Below, in pieces: positions 1 through 8,855 of a stretch of DNA of 64,000 nucleotides. Position 1 is the stretch's first letter. Each line of letters opens with the position of its first letter. The position numbers were made by a program, and so were the translations under genes. Source of the stretch: Xanthomonas hortorum pv. pelargonii (GTDB taxonomy: Bacteria > Pseudomonadota > Gammaproteobacteria > Xanthomonadales > Xanthomonadaceae); NCBI RefSeq assembly GCF_024499015.1, contig NZ_CP098604.1, forward strand, positions 3,410,001 to 3,474,000, given 5' to 3'. Below the pieces are notes generated by a model. The model was not told the origin of the DNA, did no database searches, and was given only the letters and a program-made list of their open reading frames with translations.

Positions 1-2
1 CG

Positions 3-551
3 ATGGTGGAAAACGTCGTTGTCGGCGGGCGGGCGATCCCGCAGGCGTGGGATCTGGGGCGGATCCTCGCCAGCCTGTTCACGCTGCGCGAGGAACGGGT
101 GCTGTGCTACCAGCGGCCGGGCGCAGCGCTGGCGCATGCCGGCACGCAGAGCAATCGCAGCCACGAATACGCATTGATTTTCCAGCATTGCCGTCCGCGG
201 TTAGACCTGCAGCAGGCGGCGCAGTTGCTGCAGGCGGTGCGGGCGCAAGGCCTGCCGGTGGTGGTGCACGGGAGCTACGCGCGTTGGTTGGAGTCGCCGG
301 ACTTGGTGCCCCAGGGCCCGGCCGATCTGGACCTGATCCTGCAAGCCGAGCAGCCACTGTGGGACCGCGTCACCGGTTGGCTGCAGGCGCAGGGATTCGC
401 GTTGAGCCTGTGGGGCGAGCCGTGCCGGGCGCCGGTGGCGCTGGCCGCGGTGCGTGCGCACCACTATCTACGCGCCGAGCGCATCGGCGCAGACGGCAGC
501 CGCCTGCAGCTGGACCTGCAATTGCCGGCGGATGAACCGCCGTTGCCCTGA
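3..551 (+). CDS. Nucleotidyltransferase-fold hypothetical protein, possibly cut by the window edge
   Basis: I do not recognise the family with certainty. The C-terminal half has a pattern typical of nucleotidyltransferase folds: HGSYAR (about residues 89-94) followed some 15 residues later by DLDLIL, the GS...DxD arrangement that binds metal and nucleotide. The N-terminal half (VENVVVGGRAIPQAWDLGRILASLF) has no motif I can name. The first ATG is at position 3 and the frame is open to the window edge, so the true start may lie upstream. The product as seen is 182 residues and soluble. It is followed by a 74-base gap before a lipoprotein gene on the same strand. The nucleotidyltransferase assignment is inference from the short motif only. 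Confidence 0.5.
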   Translation: MVENVVVGGRAIPQAWDLGRILASLFTLREERVLCYQRPGAALAHAGTQSNRSHEYALIFQHCRPRLDLQQAAQLLQAVRAQGLPVVVHGSYARWLESPDLVPQGPADLDLILQAEQPLWDRVTGWLQAQGFALSLWGEPCRAPVALAAVRAHHYLRAERIGADGSRLQLDLQLPADEPPLP

Positions 552-625
552 TCCGGCAACGCCACGCCACGCGCACATGGGTTGCGGCTATGCTCTTGGC
601 CGGTTTTGGATGCCGGAAATTTTCT

Positions 626-1429
626 ATGTCTTGTTCTTCCCTGATCGCGCGCACTGCGCTGCTTGGCGCGCTGGCAACCCTGGCTGGCTGCGGTGGCAGC
701 AAGGGCGACACGATGCTGATGCGCGAGTCGTTCAACTCCGACGATACCTATTCGCGCAGTGTGGCGGCCACCTCGATGCAGGCTTGCGAGGCCGCGCGGC
801 GCGTGTTGTTGAGCCAGGGCTACGCGGTCACGCGCGCCGATGCCGCAGGCGTGGAAGGCAGCAAGAACTTCCAGCTCAAGGAAGCCGACCAGAGCGAGCA
901 GCTCAATCTGCGCATTTCCTGCGCCACGCAGGAGGGCGGCAAGGCGCAGGTGTTCGTCAGCGCGCTGCAGGATCGTTATGCACTGAAGAAGAGCTCGACC
1001 TCGGCCAGCGTGGGTGTTGGCGTGCTCGGCTCGTTGTCGCTGCCGGTGGGCAGCACCGGCGATTCGCTGGTGCGTGTGTCCACCACCACGGTGCAGGACG
1101 CGGCTTTCTACAAGCGCTTTTTCGAGCGCTTGAACTCGTATCTGCCCAATGTGACCCAGGCCGTGCCTGCCGCTGCGAGTGCGGCCCCCGCGCCAGTTGC
1201 ACCGCCACATCCGGCTGCGGCTACACCTGCGGCGGCACCCGTGCCGACCGCAGCGGCTGCAACGCCCGCGACTGCAGTGCCGGCCGCTGCCGCAACGTCT
1301 GCTTCCATAACAGTCGAACAGCCGCCGGTTGCGCCGCTACCGGTCGAGGCCCAGGATCCGCCCCCTGCACCTGCACCTGCATCCACGCCGATGAACGTGC
1401 CGCAGACCGAGCCCGCAACTCAGCCGTGA
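626..1429 (+). CDS. DUF2242-like envelope lipoprotein with Pro/Ala-rich tail
   Basis: Predicted 267-residue lipoprotein. An N-terminal hydrophobic segment ends in the lipobox LAGC (Cys at about residue 22), followed by GGSKGD, so it should be lipidated and sorted to the outer membrane. I chose the ATG at 626 over the upstream in-frame ATG at 590 because it gives a proper signal peptide. The folded part (about 25-175) contains a region resembling DUF2242 lipoproteins (SMQACEAARRVLLSQGYAVT, then an alanine/serine-rich segment). From about residue 180 to the end the protein is a low-complexity Pro/Ala/Thr tail, probably a flexible or cell-wall-spanning extension. Function is unknown and the family assignment is from memory of the pattern. 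Confidence 0.7.
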   Translation: MSCSSLIARTALLGALATLAGCGGSKGDTMLMRESFNSDDTYSRSVAATSMQACEAARRVLLSQGYAVTRADAAGVEGSKNFQLKEADQSEQLNLRISCATQEGGKAQVFVSALQDRYALKKSSTSASVGVGVLGSLSLPVGSTGDSLVRVSTTTVQDAAFYKRFFERLNSYLPNVTQAVPAAASAAPAPVAPPHPAAATPAAAPVPTAAAATPATAVPAAAATSASITVEQPPVAPLPVEAQDPPPAPAPASTPMNVPQTEPATQP

Positions 1430-1553
1430 CGTTAGAGTTCACGCTTCGCTCCGGAACCTGAATAGCCGGCTGCGCGCTTCACGTTGCGTTCTCGACCGAG
1501 CCGCGAGAGTGCAGCCATGACTCGCCGAGTGGGCGAGAACGACGGAGACCACG

Positions 1554-1934
1554 ATGAAGATGCGCAATTCCCTGCTGGGTATTTCCTTGATCAGCCTGAT
1601 GGCGACGAGCACCTTCGCGCAGGCCCAGACCCATTCGCGTCAGCACCGTTATACGGAAGCAGACGAAGGCCGCAAGTTCAATGACGGCACGCGCGTGCGC
1701 TGCCACAATGTCGAAGTGCAGAAGAATTCGACCGACCCCAATCGCGTCGGCGGCACCGTTGCAGGCGCAGTGGTTGGTGGTCTGCTGGGTAATCAGGTCG
1801 GTGGCGGTAACGGCAAGAAGCTGGCAACCGTGGCTGGTGCAGTCGCCGGCGGTGCTGCGGGCCGCACCATCCAGGGCAATCGTCAGCAAGCCAACGGCAA
1901 CCGTCAGGTCGAGCGCGTCTGCGAACGCCGCTGA
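1554..1934 (+). CDS. Glycine-zipper 2TM-domain exported protein
   Basis: A 126-residue protein with a cleavable signal peptide ending AQAQ (about residue 25). The central region carries two glycine-zipper helices, GGTVAGAVVGGLLGNQVGGG and LATVAGAVAGGAAGRTIQG, the hallmark of the glycine-zipper 2TM (Rick_17kDa/SlyB-like) family. These are outer-membrane or periplasmic proteins that insert as a helical hairpin and are often stress-induced. The C-terminus VERVCERR ends in a Cys-containing motif common in the Xanthomonas members. The gene stands alone and is followed by a good stem-loop terminator. The role is structural or envelope-related by family; no specific partner can be named. Confidence 0.8.
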   Translation: MKMRNSLLGISLISLMATSTFAQAQTHSRQHRYTEADEGRKFNDGTRVRCHNVEVQKNSTDPNRVGGTVAGAVVGGLLGNQVGGGNGKKLATVAGAVAGGAAGRTIQGNRQQANGNRQVERVCERR

Positions 1935-1955
1935 AGGTGATGTATTGATTTTACG

Positions 1956-1980
1956 AGCCCCGGTCATGCCGGGGCTTTCT
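1956..1980 (+). terminator. Rho-independent terminator of the glycine-zipper gene
   Basis: An 8-bp perfect GC-rich stem (agccccgg at 1956-1963 with ccggggct at 1969-1976) and 5-nt loop are followed by a short T-rich run. It sits 22 bases after the stop codon. Confidence 0.75.
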
Positions 1981-2029
1981 ACGTTTGAGGGTGCAGCGCC
2001 GTGTTGTCGATTCACACCACATCGCAGCG

Positions 2030-3361
2030 ATGAGTTTTTTTCGCACTTGCCGCTACGGTATGTTTGCTCTGGCCTTGTTGGCCGCGCAATTGCTGCAGGT
2101 CGCCGGTGCCGCGCCAAGTGAGGCAGCAAACGCTGCAGGGGTGGACTGCGTCGAAGCATTGCTGCGGCGCCTGGGCTGGGACATCCGCAGCGCAGCGGTC
2201 AGTGCGCCGGTGATCCAACGCGGAGAACCGTGTACGCGCGGCTCGCTCGCGCAGGCACGCGCCGCCGGCGACCTGCAGCTGACGCTTCCGGTCACTTGGA
2301 ATGCGCAGCAACGCGGCGCATCGCTCAAGGCCTTGCTGGACGATTCCGCCACGCAGTGCGCCTACGCGTTCGAAGTCGGCGCGGCCACGCGGCGTGCAAC
2401 GACGCAGCTGCAAGACAACCCGCACTATCGGTTTTCGGCCGTGCAACTGGGCTGGATCGGCTTCGGCTGGCGTGGCGCCGCTGCGCAGGGCTGGAGCGGT
2501 TTTCGTAGTTTCGGGCGTGGTTATCAGCCGCGTGGCAGCAATGCGCAGGCGCTGGATGCGTTCTACAGCGGCCAGGTGCGCTCCGAATGCGGGGTTGGGC
2601 GCCAGGTGGCGCAGCTGGCCACGCAGCGCGAGCTGTATGGCGATGCCGGATTCGATCAGGTGTTTACGCCTGGCGAGTTGTCGATCGGTACCTTTTTGAC
2701 CTTGCACAACACCGACAGCATCTTGCTGGGTGCGCATGCCGGCGAATTCTTTGCCGACGGCAAGGCAGTCAAGACCGCGCAACTGGGGCGCCAGGCATTT
2801 GTCGGTGCGCCGGGGTTTATCGCGCATGTGTTCGACAAGTCGTATCTGGACGACATCCATAACCAGGCCGAAAACTTCGTGGTGGTGGATGTCAGCGATG
2901 CGGCGGCGCAGGCGTTGGCGCAGCACGGCGGCTTTGCGCATTACGACGCGCTCAATCGACAGATCTGGGAACTGGCCAAGGACTTGCGCGGGCGGGGCAA
3001 GCGCCGCTTCGAGCGTTTGCTGTACGAGCGCGATGCGCAGCTGCGCGCCACGCTCGATGCGCAACAACACGCGCAGCTACAAACGCTACAAGCGTTACTG
3101 GACGATCCGTTCTATCAGGGCTTTCTGGTCTACGTGCATCCCAAGGGCGTCAAGCCGATCGGTTACCACGTGGCGCGACTGCTCGACCGCAATCCGCGCA
3201 CGCCGTATGCCATCGACCTGACCCTGCACAATTTGCGCAGCACCTTGTACTGGCGCTGGATCGATTGGCAGCTGCAACAGTGCAGCGCCGGCACCGCTGC
3301 GGAACGATCCATTGAGAATTTCGCCACGCCAGCGTACGCCCAGCGTGGCACCCTGCACTGA
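2030..3361 (+). CDS. Conserved secreted hypothetical protein
   Basis: A 443-residue protein with an N-terminal signal peptide (MSFFRTCRYGMFALALLAAQLLQVAGAA); the ATG at 2030 is preferred to an upstream TTG at 1985 because it starts the signal peptide directly. The mature protein is soluble, has few cysteines, and includes a stretch FTPGELSIGTFLTLHNTDSI (about residues 220-240) and a C-terminal part rich in aromatic residues (TLYWRWIDWQLQQC). I do not recognise a catalytic motif or family. It ends 20 bases before the 6-phosphogluconate dehydrogenase gene on the same strand and may be co-transcribed with it. No function is proposed. Confidence 0.75.
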   Translation: MSFFRTCRYGMFALALLAAQLLQVAGAAPSEAANAAGVDCVEALLRRLGWDIRSAAVSAPVIQRGEPCTRGSLAQARAAGDLQLTLPVTWNAQQRGASLKALLDDSATQCAYAFEVGAATRRATTQLQDNPHYRFSAVQLGWIGFGWRGAAAQGWSGFRSFGRGYQPRGSNAQALDAFYSGQVRSECGVGRQVAQLATQRELYGDAGFDQVFTPGELSIGTFLTLHNTDSILLGAHAGEFFADGKAVKTAQLGRQAFVGAPGFIAHVFDKSYLDDIHNQAENFVVVDVSDAAAQALAQHGGFAHYDALNRQIWELAKDLRGRGKRRFERLLYERDAQLRATLDAQQHAQLQTLQALLDDPFYQGFLVYVHPKGVKPIGYHVARLLDRNPRTPYAIDLTLHNLRSTLYWRWIDWQLQQCSAGTAAERSIENFATPAYAQRGTLH

Positions 3362-3381
3362 TCAGATCGCGAGGAGCGATT

Positions 3382-4323
3382 ATGGAACTGGGTATGGTGG
3401 GTTTGGGCCGCATGGGCGCCAACATGGCCGAGCGTCTGGTACACGGCGGGCATCGCGTGCATGGCTACGATCCGGGCGAGGGCGCGCGTAGCAGTGCTCA
3501 GGCCAAGGGCATTGTCACTGCCGATGCGTTGGCAGCATTGGTGTCGGCGCTGCCGAGCCCGCGGGTGCTATGGTTGATGGTGCCGGCAGGCAAGATCGTC
3601 GATGACACCCTGGCGCAGCTGCTGCCGTTGTTGCAGGCCGGCGACATCGTCATCGACGGCGGCAATTCGTATTACAAGGATTCGCAACGCCGCGCCGCGC
3701 TGTTGCAGGCCAGCGGTGTTTCGTTCGTCGACTGCGGCACCAGCGGCGGCGTCTGGGGTCTGCAGGAAGGCTACAGCCTGATGGTGGGCGGCGACGAGGC
3801 GGCAGTGACCACGCTGCATCCGGTGCTGGCCACGTTGGCGCCGGCAGCGGACAAGGGCTGGGGACGGGTTGGCCCGAGCGGTGCCGGCCACTTCACCAAG
3901 ATGGTCCATAACGGGATCGAGTACGGAATGATGCAGGCCTATGCCGAAGGCTTTGCGCTAATGCAGCACAAGACCGATTTCGCACTGGATCTGCACCAGG
4001 TCGCCGAGATCTGGCGCGATGGCAGCGTGGTGCGTTCGTGGTTGCTGGATCTCACCGCCGATGCGCTGGGGCACAACCCGAGCATGGCCGGCATTGCACC
4101 GTTCGTGGCCGATTCGGGCGAAGGCCGCTGGACGGTGGCCGAGGCAATCGATCTGGAAGTGTCTGCGCCGATCATCACGCTGTCGTTGATGGAGCGGTTG
4201 CGCTCGCGCGACAAGGATTCGTTCACCGACAAGTTGCTGGCGGCGATGCGCAACCAGTTCGGTGGGCATGCGGTGATGACCACCACCGCGACACCGCCGA
4301 CGATCGGCAGCAAGGACGCGTAA
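3382..4323 (+). CDS. gnd: 6-phosphogluconate dehydrogenase, decarboxylating (short, probably NAD-dependent form)
   Basis: Converts 6-phosphogluconate to ribulose 5-phosphate, CO2 and NAD(P)H in the pentose phosphate pathway. The N-terminus has the dinucleotide-binding GLGRMGANMAERL motif (residues 7-19). The active-site segment DGGNSYYKDSQRR (about 93-105), the CGTSGGVWG loop (about 118-126) and the catalytic GHFTKMVHNGIEYG (about 168-181) are all intact. At 313 residues it belongs to the short YqeC/GndA-like class, which usually prefers NAD, rather than the roughly 470-residue NADP enzyme; the cofactor preference is inferred from class. The gene converges on an oxidoreductase gene with a hairpin between them. 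Confidence 0.92.
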   Translation: MELGMVGLGRMGANMAERLVHGGHRVHGYDPGEGARSSAQAKGIVTADALAALVSALPSPRVLWLMVPAGKIVDDTLAQLLPLLQAGDIVIDGGNSYYKDSQRRAALLQASGVSFVDCGTSGGVWGLQEGYSLMVGGDEAAVTTLHPVLATLAPAADKGWGRVGPSGAGHFTKMVHNGIEYGMMQAYAEGFALMQHKTDFALDLHQVAEIWRDGSVVRSWLLDLTADALGHNPSMAGIAPFVADSGEGRWTVAEAIDLEVSAPIITLSLMERLRSRDKDSFTDKLLAAMRNQFGGHAVMTTTATPPTIGSKDA

Positions 4324-4345
4324 CGCGTCAGCGAGTGAAGCAGTT

Positions 4346-4372
4346 CTGCGCGCCTGCCTTGCGGGCGCGCAG
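4346..4372. terminator. Probable bidirectional terminator hairpin
   Basis: A 9-bp perfect inverted repeat (ctgcgcgcc at 4346-4354, ggcgcgcag at 4364-4372) lies in the 54-base gap between two convergent genes. There is no strong T tract on either side, so termination strength is uncertain. Confidence 0.5.
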
Positions 4373-4377
4373 TCGTT

Positions 4378-5448
4378 TCAGCGGTCGCCAGACGTGGCGC
4401 CGGCACCATCCAGCCACTGCACCTGACCCGACGCGGCACTGCGTTGCGCCAGCTCCAGCAGTTCCATCAACTGCACGGCGTCTGCACCACTGACCGGTGC
4501 CGGGCCGGTACCGGCCAATGCATCGCGAAATGCGGCGTAGCAGTTGCGATAGTCGCCGGGCAGGGTGTCGGGTTGATGGGTGTGCACGCGGCCTTCTTCA
4601 TCGACACGGGTGACGGTGCCGGGCAGCGGGTCGACACCCCAGCCGGCGGTGCCCGGGCGACGCCCGGCGCGGAGTTGGTCTTCCTGCGTATCCAGCCCGT
4701 GCTTGAGATAACTGCCGCGAGTGCCGTGGACGGCAAAGCGCAGGCTGCTGTCGGCCACCAACGAGCCGGCATGCAGGATCACGCGCAGGCGCGGGTAACG
4801 CAGGGTCACATGGAAATAATCGTCGCTGCGTGCCTGGCTGCGTTGGCGCTGCAGATCCGCGCTGATCGCCTGCGGGGTGCCGAACAATTGCAGTGCCTGA
4901 TCGAGCAGATGCGGCCCCAGGTCGTACCACAGCCCGGCGCCGGGGATGTCGCTCTCGCGCCAACGGTCGCGTACTTGCGGGCGATAGCGGTCGAAGTGCG
5001 AATGGAATTCCACTACTTCGCCCAGCTGGCCTTCGTCGATCAACCGGCGCACGGTGAGAAAGTCTGCATCCCAGCGGCGGTTCTGAAACACGCTGACGAT
5101 GCGCCCGGCCGCTGCGGCAGCATCCACCACCTCGCGCGCCTGTGCGGCATCCAGTGCGAAGGGTTTGTCGACCAGCACGTGCTTGCCGGCGGCCAGTGCC
5201 TGCAAGGCGAACGGCGCATGGGTCTGGTTGGGCGTGGCAAGCACCACCGCATCGAGCGCGGGGTCGGCCAACGCGGTTTCCAGATCGGCAAGCACGGCCA
5301 CGTCGGGGAAGTCGGCCTGCGCTTGTTGCGGCTTGGACGACACCATGCTGTGCAACTGCAAACCCGGTGTGCTGGCAATCAGCGGGGCATGAAAGGTGCG
5401 GCCAACATAGCCATAGCCGACGACGGCCAGATTGAACGGTTTAGGCAT
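4378..5448 (-). CDS. Gfo/Idh/MocA family NAD(P)-dependent oxidoreductase
   Basis: A 356-residue dehydrogenase of the glucose-fructose oxidoreductase/inositol dehydrogenase family. The Rossmann motif VVGYGYVGRTFHAPL is at residues 8-22, the conserved (E/D)KP motif appears as LVDKPFALD (about residues 96-104), and a probable catalytic segment GLWYDLGPHLLDQAL lies near 180. This layout is like E. coli YdgJ and related sugar or polyol dehydrogenases. The substrate cannot be read from sequence. The start MPKPFNLAVVG is the natural one. It is transcribed convergently with gnd and divergently from the BON-domain gene, with 150 bases between the start codons. Confidence 0.85.
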   Translation of the reverse strand: MPKPFNLAVVGYGYVGRTFHAPLIASTPGLQLHSMVSSKPQQAQADFPDVAVLADLETALADPALDAVVLATPNQTHAPFALQALAAGKHVLVDKPFALDAAQAREVVDAAAAAGRIVSVFQNRRWDADFLTVRRLIDEGQLGEVVEFHSHFDRYRPQVRDRWRESDIPGAGLWYDLGPHLLDQALQLFGTPQAISADLQRQRSQARSDDYFHVTLRYPRLRVILHAGSLVADSSLRFAVHGTRGSYLKHGLDTQEDQLRAGRRPGTAGWGVDPLPGTVTRVDEEGRVHTHQPDTLPGDYRNCYAAFRDALAGTGPAPVSGADAVQLMELLELAQRSAASGQVQWLDGAGATSGDR

Positions 5449-5598
5449 TGAAAACGGTTCATCGCAACGACTGAGGAAGCGTCCATGGTATTGCACACAC
5501 CCGTGTGCGCCAGGTTCACAACCTCTGCATCTGGCAGTCACACCTGCACGACGAACGCCACTGCAGACTGCGGCCACATTCACTGGAAGGGGTATCGG

Positions 5599-5970
5599 AT
5601 GAAGAACATGACGCATGCACGCACGCTGTTGGCTCTGTCGCTGTCGCTCGGCCTGACGCTGGGCGCCTCGCAGGCATTCGCGGCGCCGCAGGAACATGCC
5701 GATCACAAGGACCACGCTGCCAGCATGGACGAGTCCAAGAAGCCGGTGACCGACACCTGGATCACCACCAAGGTGAAGGCCGATCTGCTGGCCACCGACA
5801 ACGTGTCGGGTACCGACGTCAAGGTCGAGACCAAGAACGGCATCGTGACCTTGACCGGTTCGGTCGCGACCAAGGCCGAGCACGACAAGGCCGTGGCTGT
5901 GGCCAAGGGCATCGAAGGCGTCAAGAGCGTCAAGTCGGTGGGTCTGAAGGTTGTTGCTGCGAAGAAGTAA
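5599..5970 (+). CDS. Periplasmic BON-domain (OsmY-like) protein
   Basis: A 123-residue exported protein. The signal peptide ends at AFA (about residue 28). The mature part begins with a His/Asp-rich stretch (PQEHADHKDHAASMDES) and then a single BON domain (about 50-118) with the characteristic pattern KNGIVTLTGSVATKAEHDKAVAVAKGIEGVKSV split over its length. BON domains bind phospholipid or other envelope ligands, and OsmY-like proteins are typically induced by osmotic or envelope stress. A strong terminator follows, so it is probably monocistronic. The His-rich N-terminus could bind metal, which is only a guess. Confidence 0.85.
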   Translation: MKNMTHARTLLALSLSLGLTLGASQAFAAPQEHADHKDHAASMDESKKPVTDTWITTKVKADLLATDNVSGTDVKVETKNGIVTLTGSVATKAEHDKAVAVAKGIEGVKSVKSVGLKVVAAKK

Positions 5971-6022
5971 TCGCAGCCACAGATGCCGGGCCGCCGCGAC
6001 GAGGCGGCTGGTCTGAGCACGA

Positions 6023-6050
6023 AGGCGCACTCTTCGGAGTGCGCCTTTTT
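6023..6050 (+). terminator. Strong Rho-independent terminator with TTCG tetraloop
   Basis: A perfect 10-bp stem (aggcgcactc at 6023-6032, gagtgcgcct at 6037-6046) closes a TTCG tetraloop and runs into a T tract. It lies 52 bases after the BON-domain gene. Confidence 0.92.
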
Positions 6051-6248
6051 GGTGTGCGTGGCTGATCGGGCCTGGAAGGTCGCTTGCCACGCCTTTCGGC
6101 GACGTGCGCGCTCGATGTGACGCCTTCTGCTGCGAGCATGCGTGGTGGCGGTTATATCAGGATCTTATCGGGGCCATAAGACGCTGCAGGGTCTCATCGC
6201 CGTCATCCCCACTTAGTATCGGTGCACCTCATTCGCCGTGCGCTCCCC

Positions 6249-6758
6249 ATGTCTCAGCCTTATCCGCGAAACTTCTCGCATATCGGTTTGTCGGTCACTG
6301 ACATCGACGCCGCTGTCGCGTTTTACACCGATGTATTGGGCTGGTATCTGATCATGCCGCCGACCCTGATCAACGAAGACGCCAGCGCCATCGGCGTGAT
6401 GTGTACGGATGTCTTCGGAGCCGGTTGGGGCTCGTTTCGCATCGCGCATCTATCGACAGGCGATCGTATGGGCGTGGAGATTTTCCAGTTTCGCAACGCG
6501 GAAAAGCCGGCCAACAACTTCGAATACTGGAAGAGTGGTGTCTTTCACTTCTGCATCCAGGACCCGGATGTCGAAGGACTGGCGGCGAAGATCGTTGCTG
6601 CCGGTGGCAAGCAGCGCATGCCGGTGCGTGAATACTTCCCGGGCGAAAAGCCTTATCGCATGGTCTATATGGAAGACCCGTTCGGCAATATCCTGGAAAT
6701 CTACAGCCACAGCTATGAGCTGACCTATTCGGCCGGTGCGTACGCGTCGACTCGTTGA
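6249..6758 (+). CDS. VOC-family (glyoxalase/dioxygenase-fold) metalloprotein
   Basis: A 169-residue cytoplasmic protein of the vicinal oxygen chelate superfamily. The first repeat opens FSHIGLSVTDIDAAVAFYTDVLGW (His at about residue 11). The second repeat has VFHFCIQDPDVEGL and ends in MEDPFGNILEIYSHSYE. The His, His and Glu in these positions are the usual metal ligands. VOC proteins include glyoxalases, extradiol dioxygenases and resistance proteins, and the substrate is not readable here. It sits 18 bases upstream of the tannase-family gene, so the two are probably co-transcribed and may act on the same aromatic or ester compound. Confidence 0.82.
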   Translation: MSQPYPRNFSHIGLSVTDIDAAVAFYTDVLGWYLIMPPTLINEDASAIGVMCTDVFGAGWGSFRIAHLSTGDRMGVEIFQFRNAEKPANNFEYWKSGVFHFCIQDPDVEGLAAKIVAAGGKQRMPVREYFPGEKPYRMVYMEDPFGNILEIYSHSYELTYSAGAYASTR

Positions 6759-6776
6759 AGAAAGAGGATCCTTGCG

Positions 6777-8606
6777 ATGTGTAGCCCGACCAGTTTCATC
6801 ATGCGCAACAAGCAGCTGTTCCGGGCGACCATGATTAGCGTAGTTGCCGCAGCGCTTGGCGGCGGGCTGCAAGGCTGCTCACGGGCCCAGGATGCGCCGA
6901 CTGCCGTTGTTCCAGCCATGGCAGCGCTGCCAAAGGCCGCTGCCGCGCTCGATGTCGTCAAGCCTGTGATGGCTTGCGCGGACTTGGCGACGTTCGATCT
7001 GGGCGCGATCGGGGGTGCGGGCAGCAAGATCACCGCTGCTGTCGAAACCACCAACCAGGCGGGCCGGTCGATTTGCGCAGTCGAAGGCACGCTCTCGCCC
7101 ACGATCAACTTTGCAGTGCAGTTGCCGATGCAGCATTGGACACAGCGCTATCTGCAGATTGGCTGTGGTGGGCTGTGCGGCAGCATCGCGGGCAATGTCG
7201 GCGCTGCCGATGGATGCGCGCCCTTGAATAGCGGCGGCTTCGTGTTGGCGGCCACCGACATGGGGCATCAGGATCAGGATGGCGCATTCGGCAAGGACGC
7301 AGGCAAACGCGCCGACTTCGCCTATCGCGGCCAGCACCTGACGGCCGTGGCTGCCAAAGCGTTGGTCCGGGCCTATTATGGCCGGCCGCAGCGCTACGCG
7401 TACTTCAGCGGCTGCTCCGATGGTGGGCGCGAGGCCTTGGTCGAGGCGCAGCGTTATCCGGATGATTTCGACGGCATCATCGCCGGTGCCGCCGCGCTGA
7501 ATTTCATTGTGCAAAACGCGGTCTTCCATGCCTGGCAGGCACGTGCCAATACCGGTGCCGACGGCAAGCCGGTGCTGCTGGCAGCGCGCCTGCCGATCCT
7601 GCATGCAGCGGTGCTCAAAGCTTGCGATGCGCTCGATGGACTGGCCGATGGGGTGGTCGGCAATCCGCTGGTGTGCCACTTCGATCCGGCAACGCTGCAA
7701 TGCCCGGCCGATGCGCGGGATCGTTCCGCCTGCCTGAGCGCGGCCGAGATCGAGGTCGCCCGCAAGTTTTATGACGGCCCACGCGACCCTGCGACCGGCA
7801 CGCGCCTGAGCGCCGGTGGCCCGCAGTACGGGTCGGAGCTAGCCTGGGCCGGCGTGTATGTGCCGCAGTCGGCCAACGAGGCGATCTTCAGTGAGAAGGT
7901 CAGCCTGCCGGTGCTGCGCAACATGGCGTTCGACGTTGATCCGCCGAGCGATTTCACGCTGGCCGACATGCAGTTCGATCTGGCGACGTTTCAGAAGCTG
8001 CGCTTTCGGCATCGCCTGTTCGATGCGACTGACCCCGACCTGTCGGCCTTTGCCGACAACGGCGGCAAGCTGATCCTCTTCCACGGTTGGTCCGACCCGC
8101 ATATTTCGCCGATCAACAGCATCGCCTACTACACTGCGATGCGCGAATACATGGGCAGCAAGCGTGTCGACGGCTTTGCACGCCTGTATGTATTTCCCGG
8201 CATGTATCACTGCTCCAACGGCGAGGGTCCCTACCAGATGGATCTGCTGACGCCGATGATGGCCTGGGTCGAGCGTGGCAGTGCGCCGGATGCAATCCAG
8301 GCGCGTCAACCGCAGCAGGATGCAGCGAGCGATTTTGGAGCGCCGCGAGGTGCAGGTGGCATGGGCGGTGAGCGCGCGGCGCCTGCGCCAGGCACGCAAG
8401 CAGCAGCGCTTGGGCCGGACAAGCCGTCCACCGTACCGATCATGCGAGCGCGCCCGGTGTATCCCTGGCCGTTTACGACAGCGTGGAATGGCAAGGGCGA
8501 CCCCGACAAGGCATCCAGCTTCGTACGGGGCCCGGCGATCGACGTGCAGATGCCGGAGTGGGCCGGCGCCGAATTTTTCAGCCCTTACGCACCACTGGCG
8601 CAGTGA
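6777..8606 (+). CDS. Tannase/feruloyl esterase family lipoprotein
   Basis: A 609-residue serine esterase of the tannase and feruloyl esterase family, which releases phenolic acids such as ferulate or gallate from plant esters. The N-terminus is hydrophobic and ends in the lipobox LQGC (Cys about residue 34), so it is probably surface or periplasmic and membrane-anchored. The nucleophile elbow is GCSDGGREAL (about residues 212-221), preceded by RPQRYAYFS. A C-terminal region with HGWSDPHISPINSIAYY and FPGMYHCSNGEGP supplies the predicted Asp and His of the triad. It has many Cys residues, as expected for the family. The start at 6777 has an AGAGGA ribosome site; an ATG 24 bases downstream is also possible. 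Confidence 0.85.
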   Translation: MCSPTSFIMRNKQLFRATMISVVAAALGGGLQGCSRAQDAPTAVVPAMAALPKAAAALDVVKPVMACADLATFDLGAIGGAGSKITAAVETTNQAGRSICAVEGTLSPTINFAVQLPMQHWTQRYLQIGCGGLCGSIAGNVGAADGCAPLNSGGFVLAATDMGHQDQDGAFGKDAGKRADFAYRGQHLTAVAAKALVRAYYGRPQRYAYFSGCSDGGREALVEAQRYPDDFDGIIAGAAALNFIVQNAVFHAWQARANTGADGKPVLLAARLPILHAAVLKACDALDGLADGVVGNPLVCHFDPATLQCPADARDRSACLSAAEIEVARKFYDGPRDPATGTRLSAGGPQYGSELAWAGVYVPQSANEAIFSEKVSLPVLRNMAFDVDPPSDFTLADMQFDLATFQKLRFRHRLFDATDPDLSAFADNGGKLILFHGWSDPHISPINSIAYYTAMREYMGSKRVDGFARLYVFPGMYHCSNGEGPYQMDLLTPMMAWVERGSAPDAIQARQPQQDAASDFGAPRGAGGMGGERAAPAPGTQAAALGPDKPSTVPIMRARPVYPWPFTTAWNGKGDPDKASSFVRGPAIDVQMPEWAGAEFFSPYAPLAQ

Positions 8607-8855
8607 CGCGGTGGCCTGGTGAGCGACAGTGGCGATCGATTCCAGGATCGATCGTGCGCAACTCAGGTGTATCGCATCGCGTGGCAGTGTCCGGATGCTG
8701 ATATCAGATTCGGCGATGGAGGAAATAAAAAGTAAGGATTGGATTTATATCTGCTCGGCCGCCATCTTTGGCCGAACAGACAGGCATGGGCAGCAATTGC
8801 GCGCCCGTGGCACTGCTGATCCAGGCCACTTTCATCCAACGCAGGACTATCTCTC

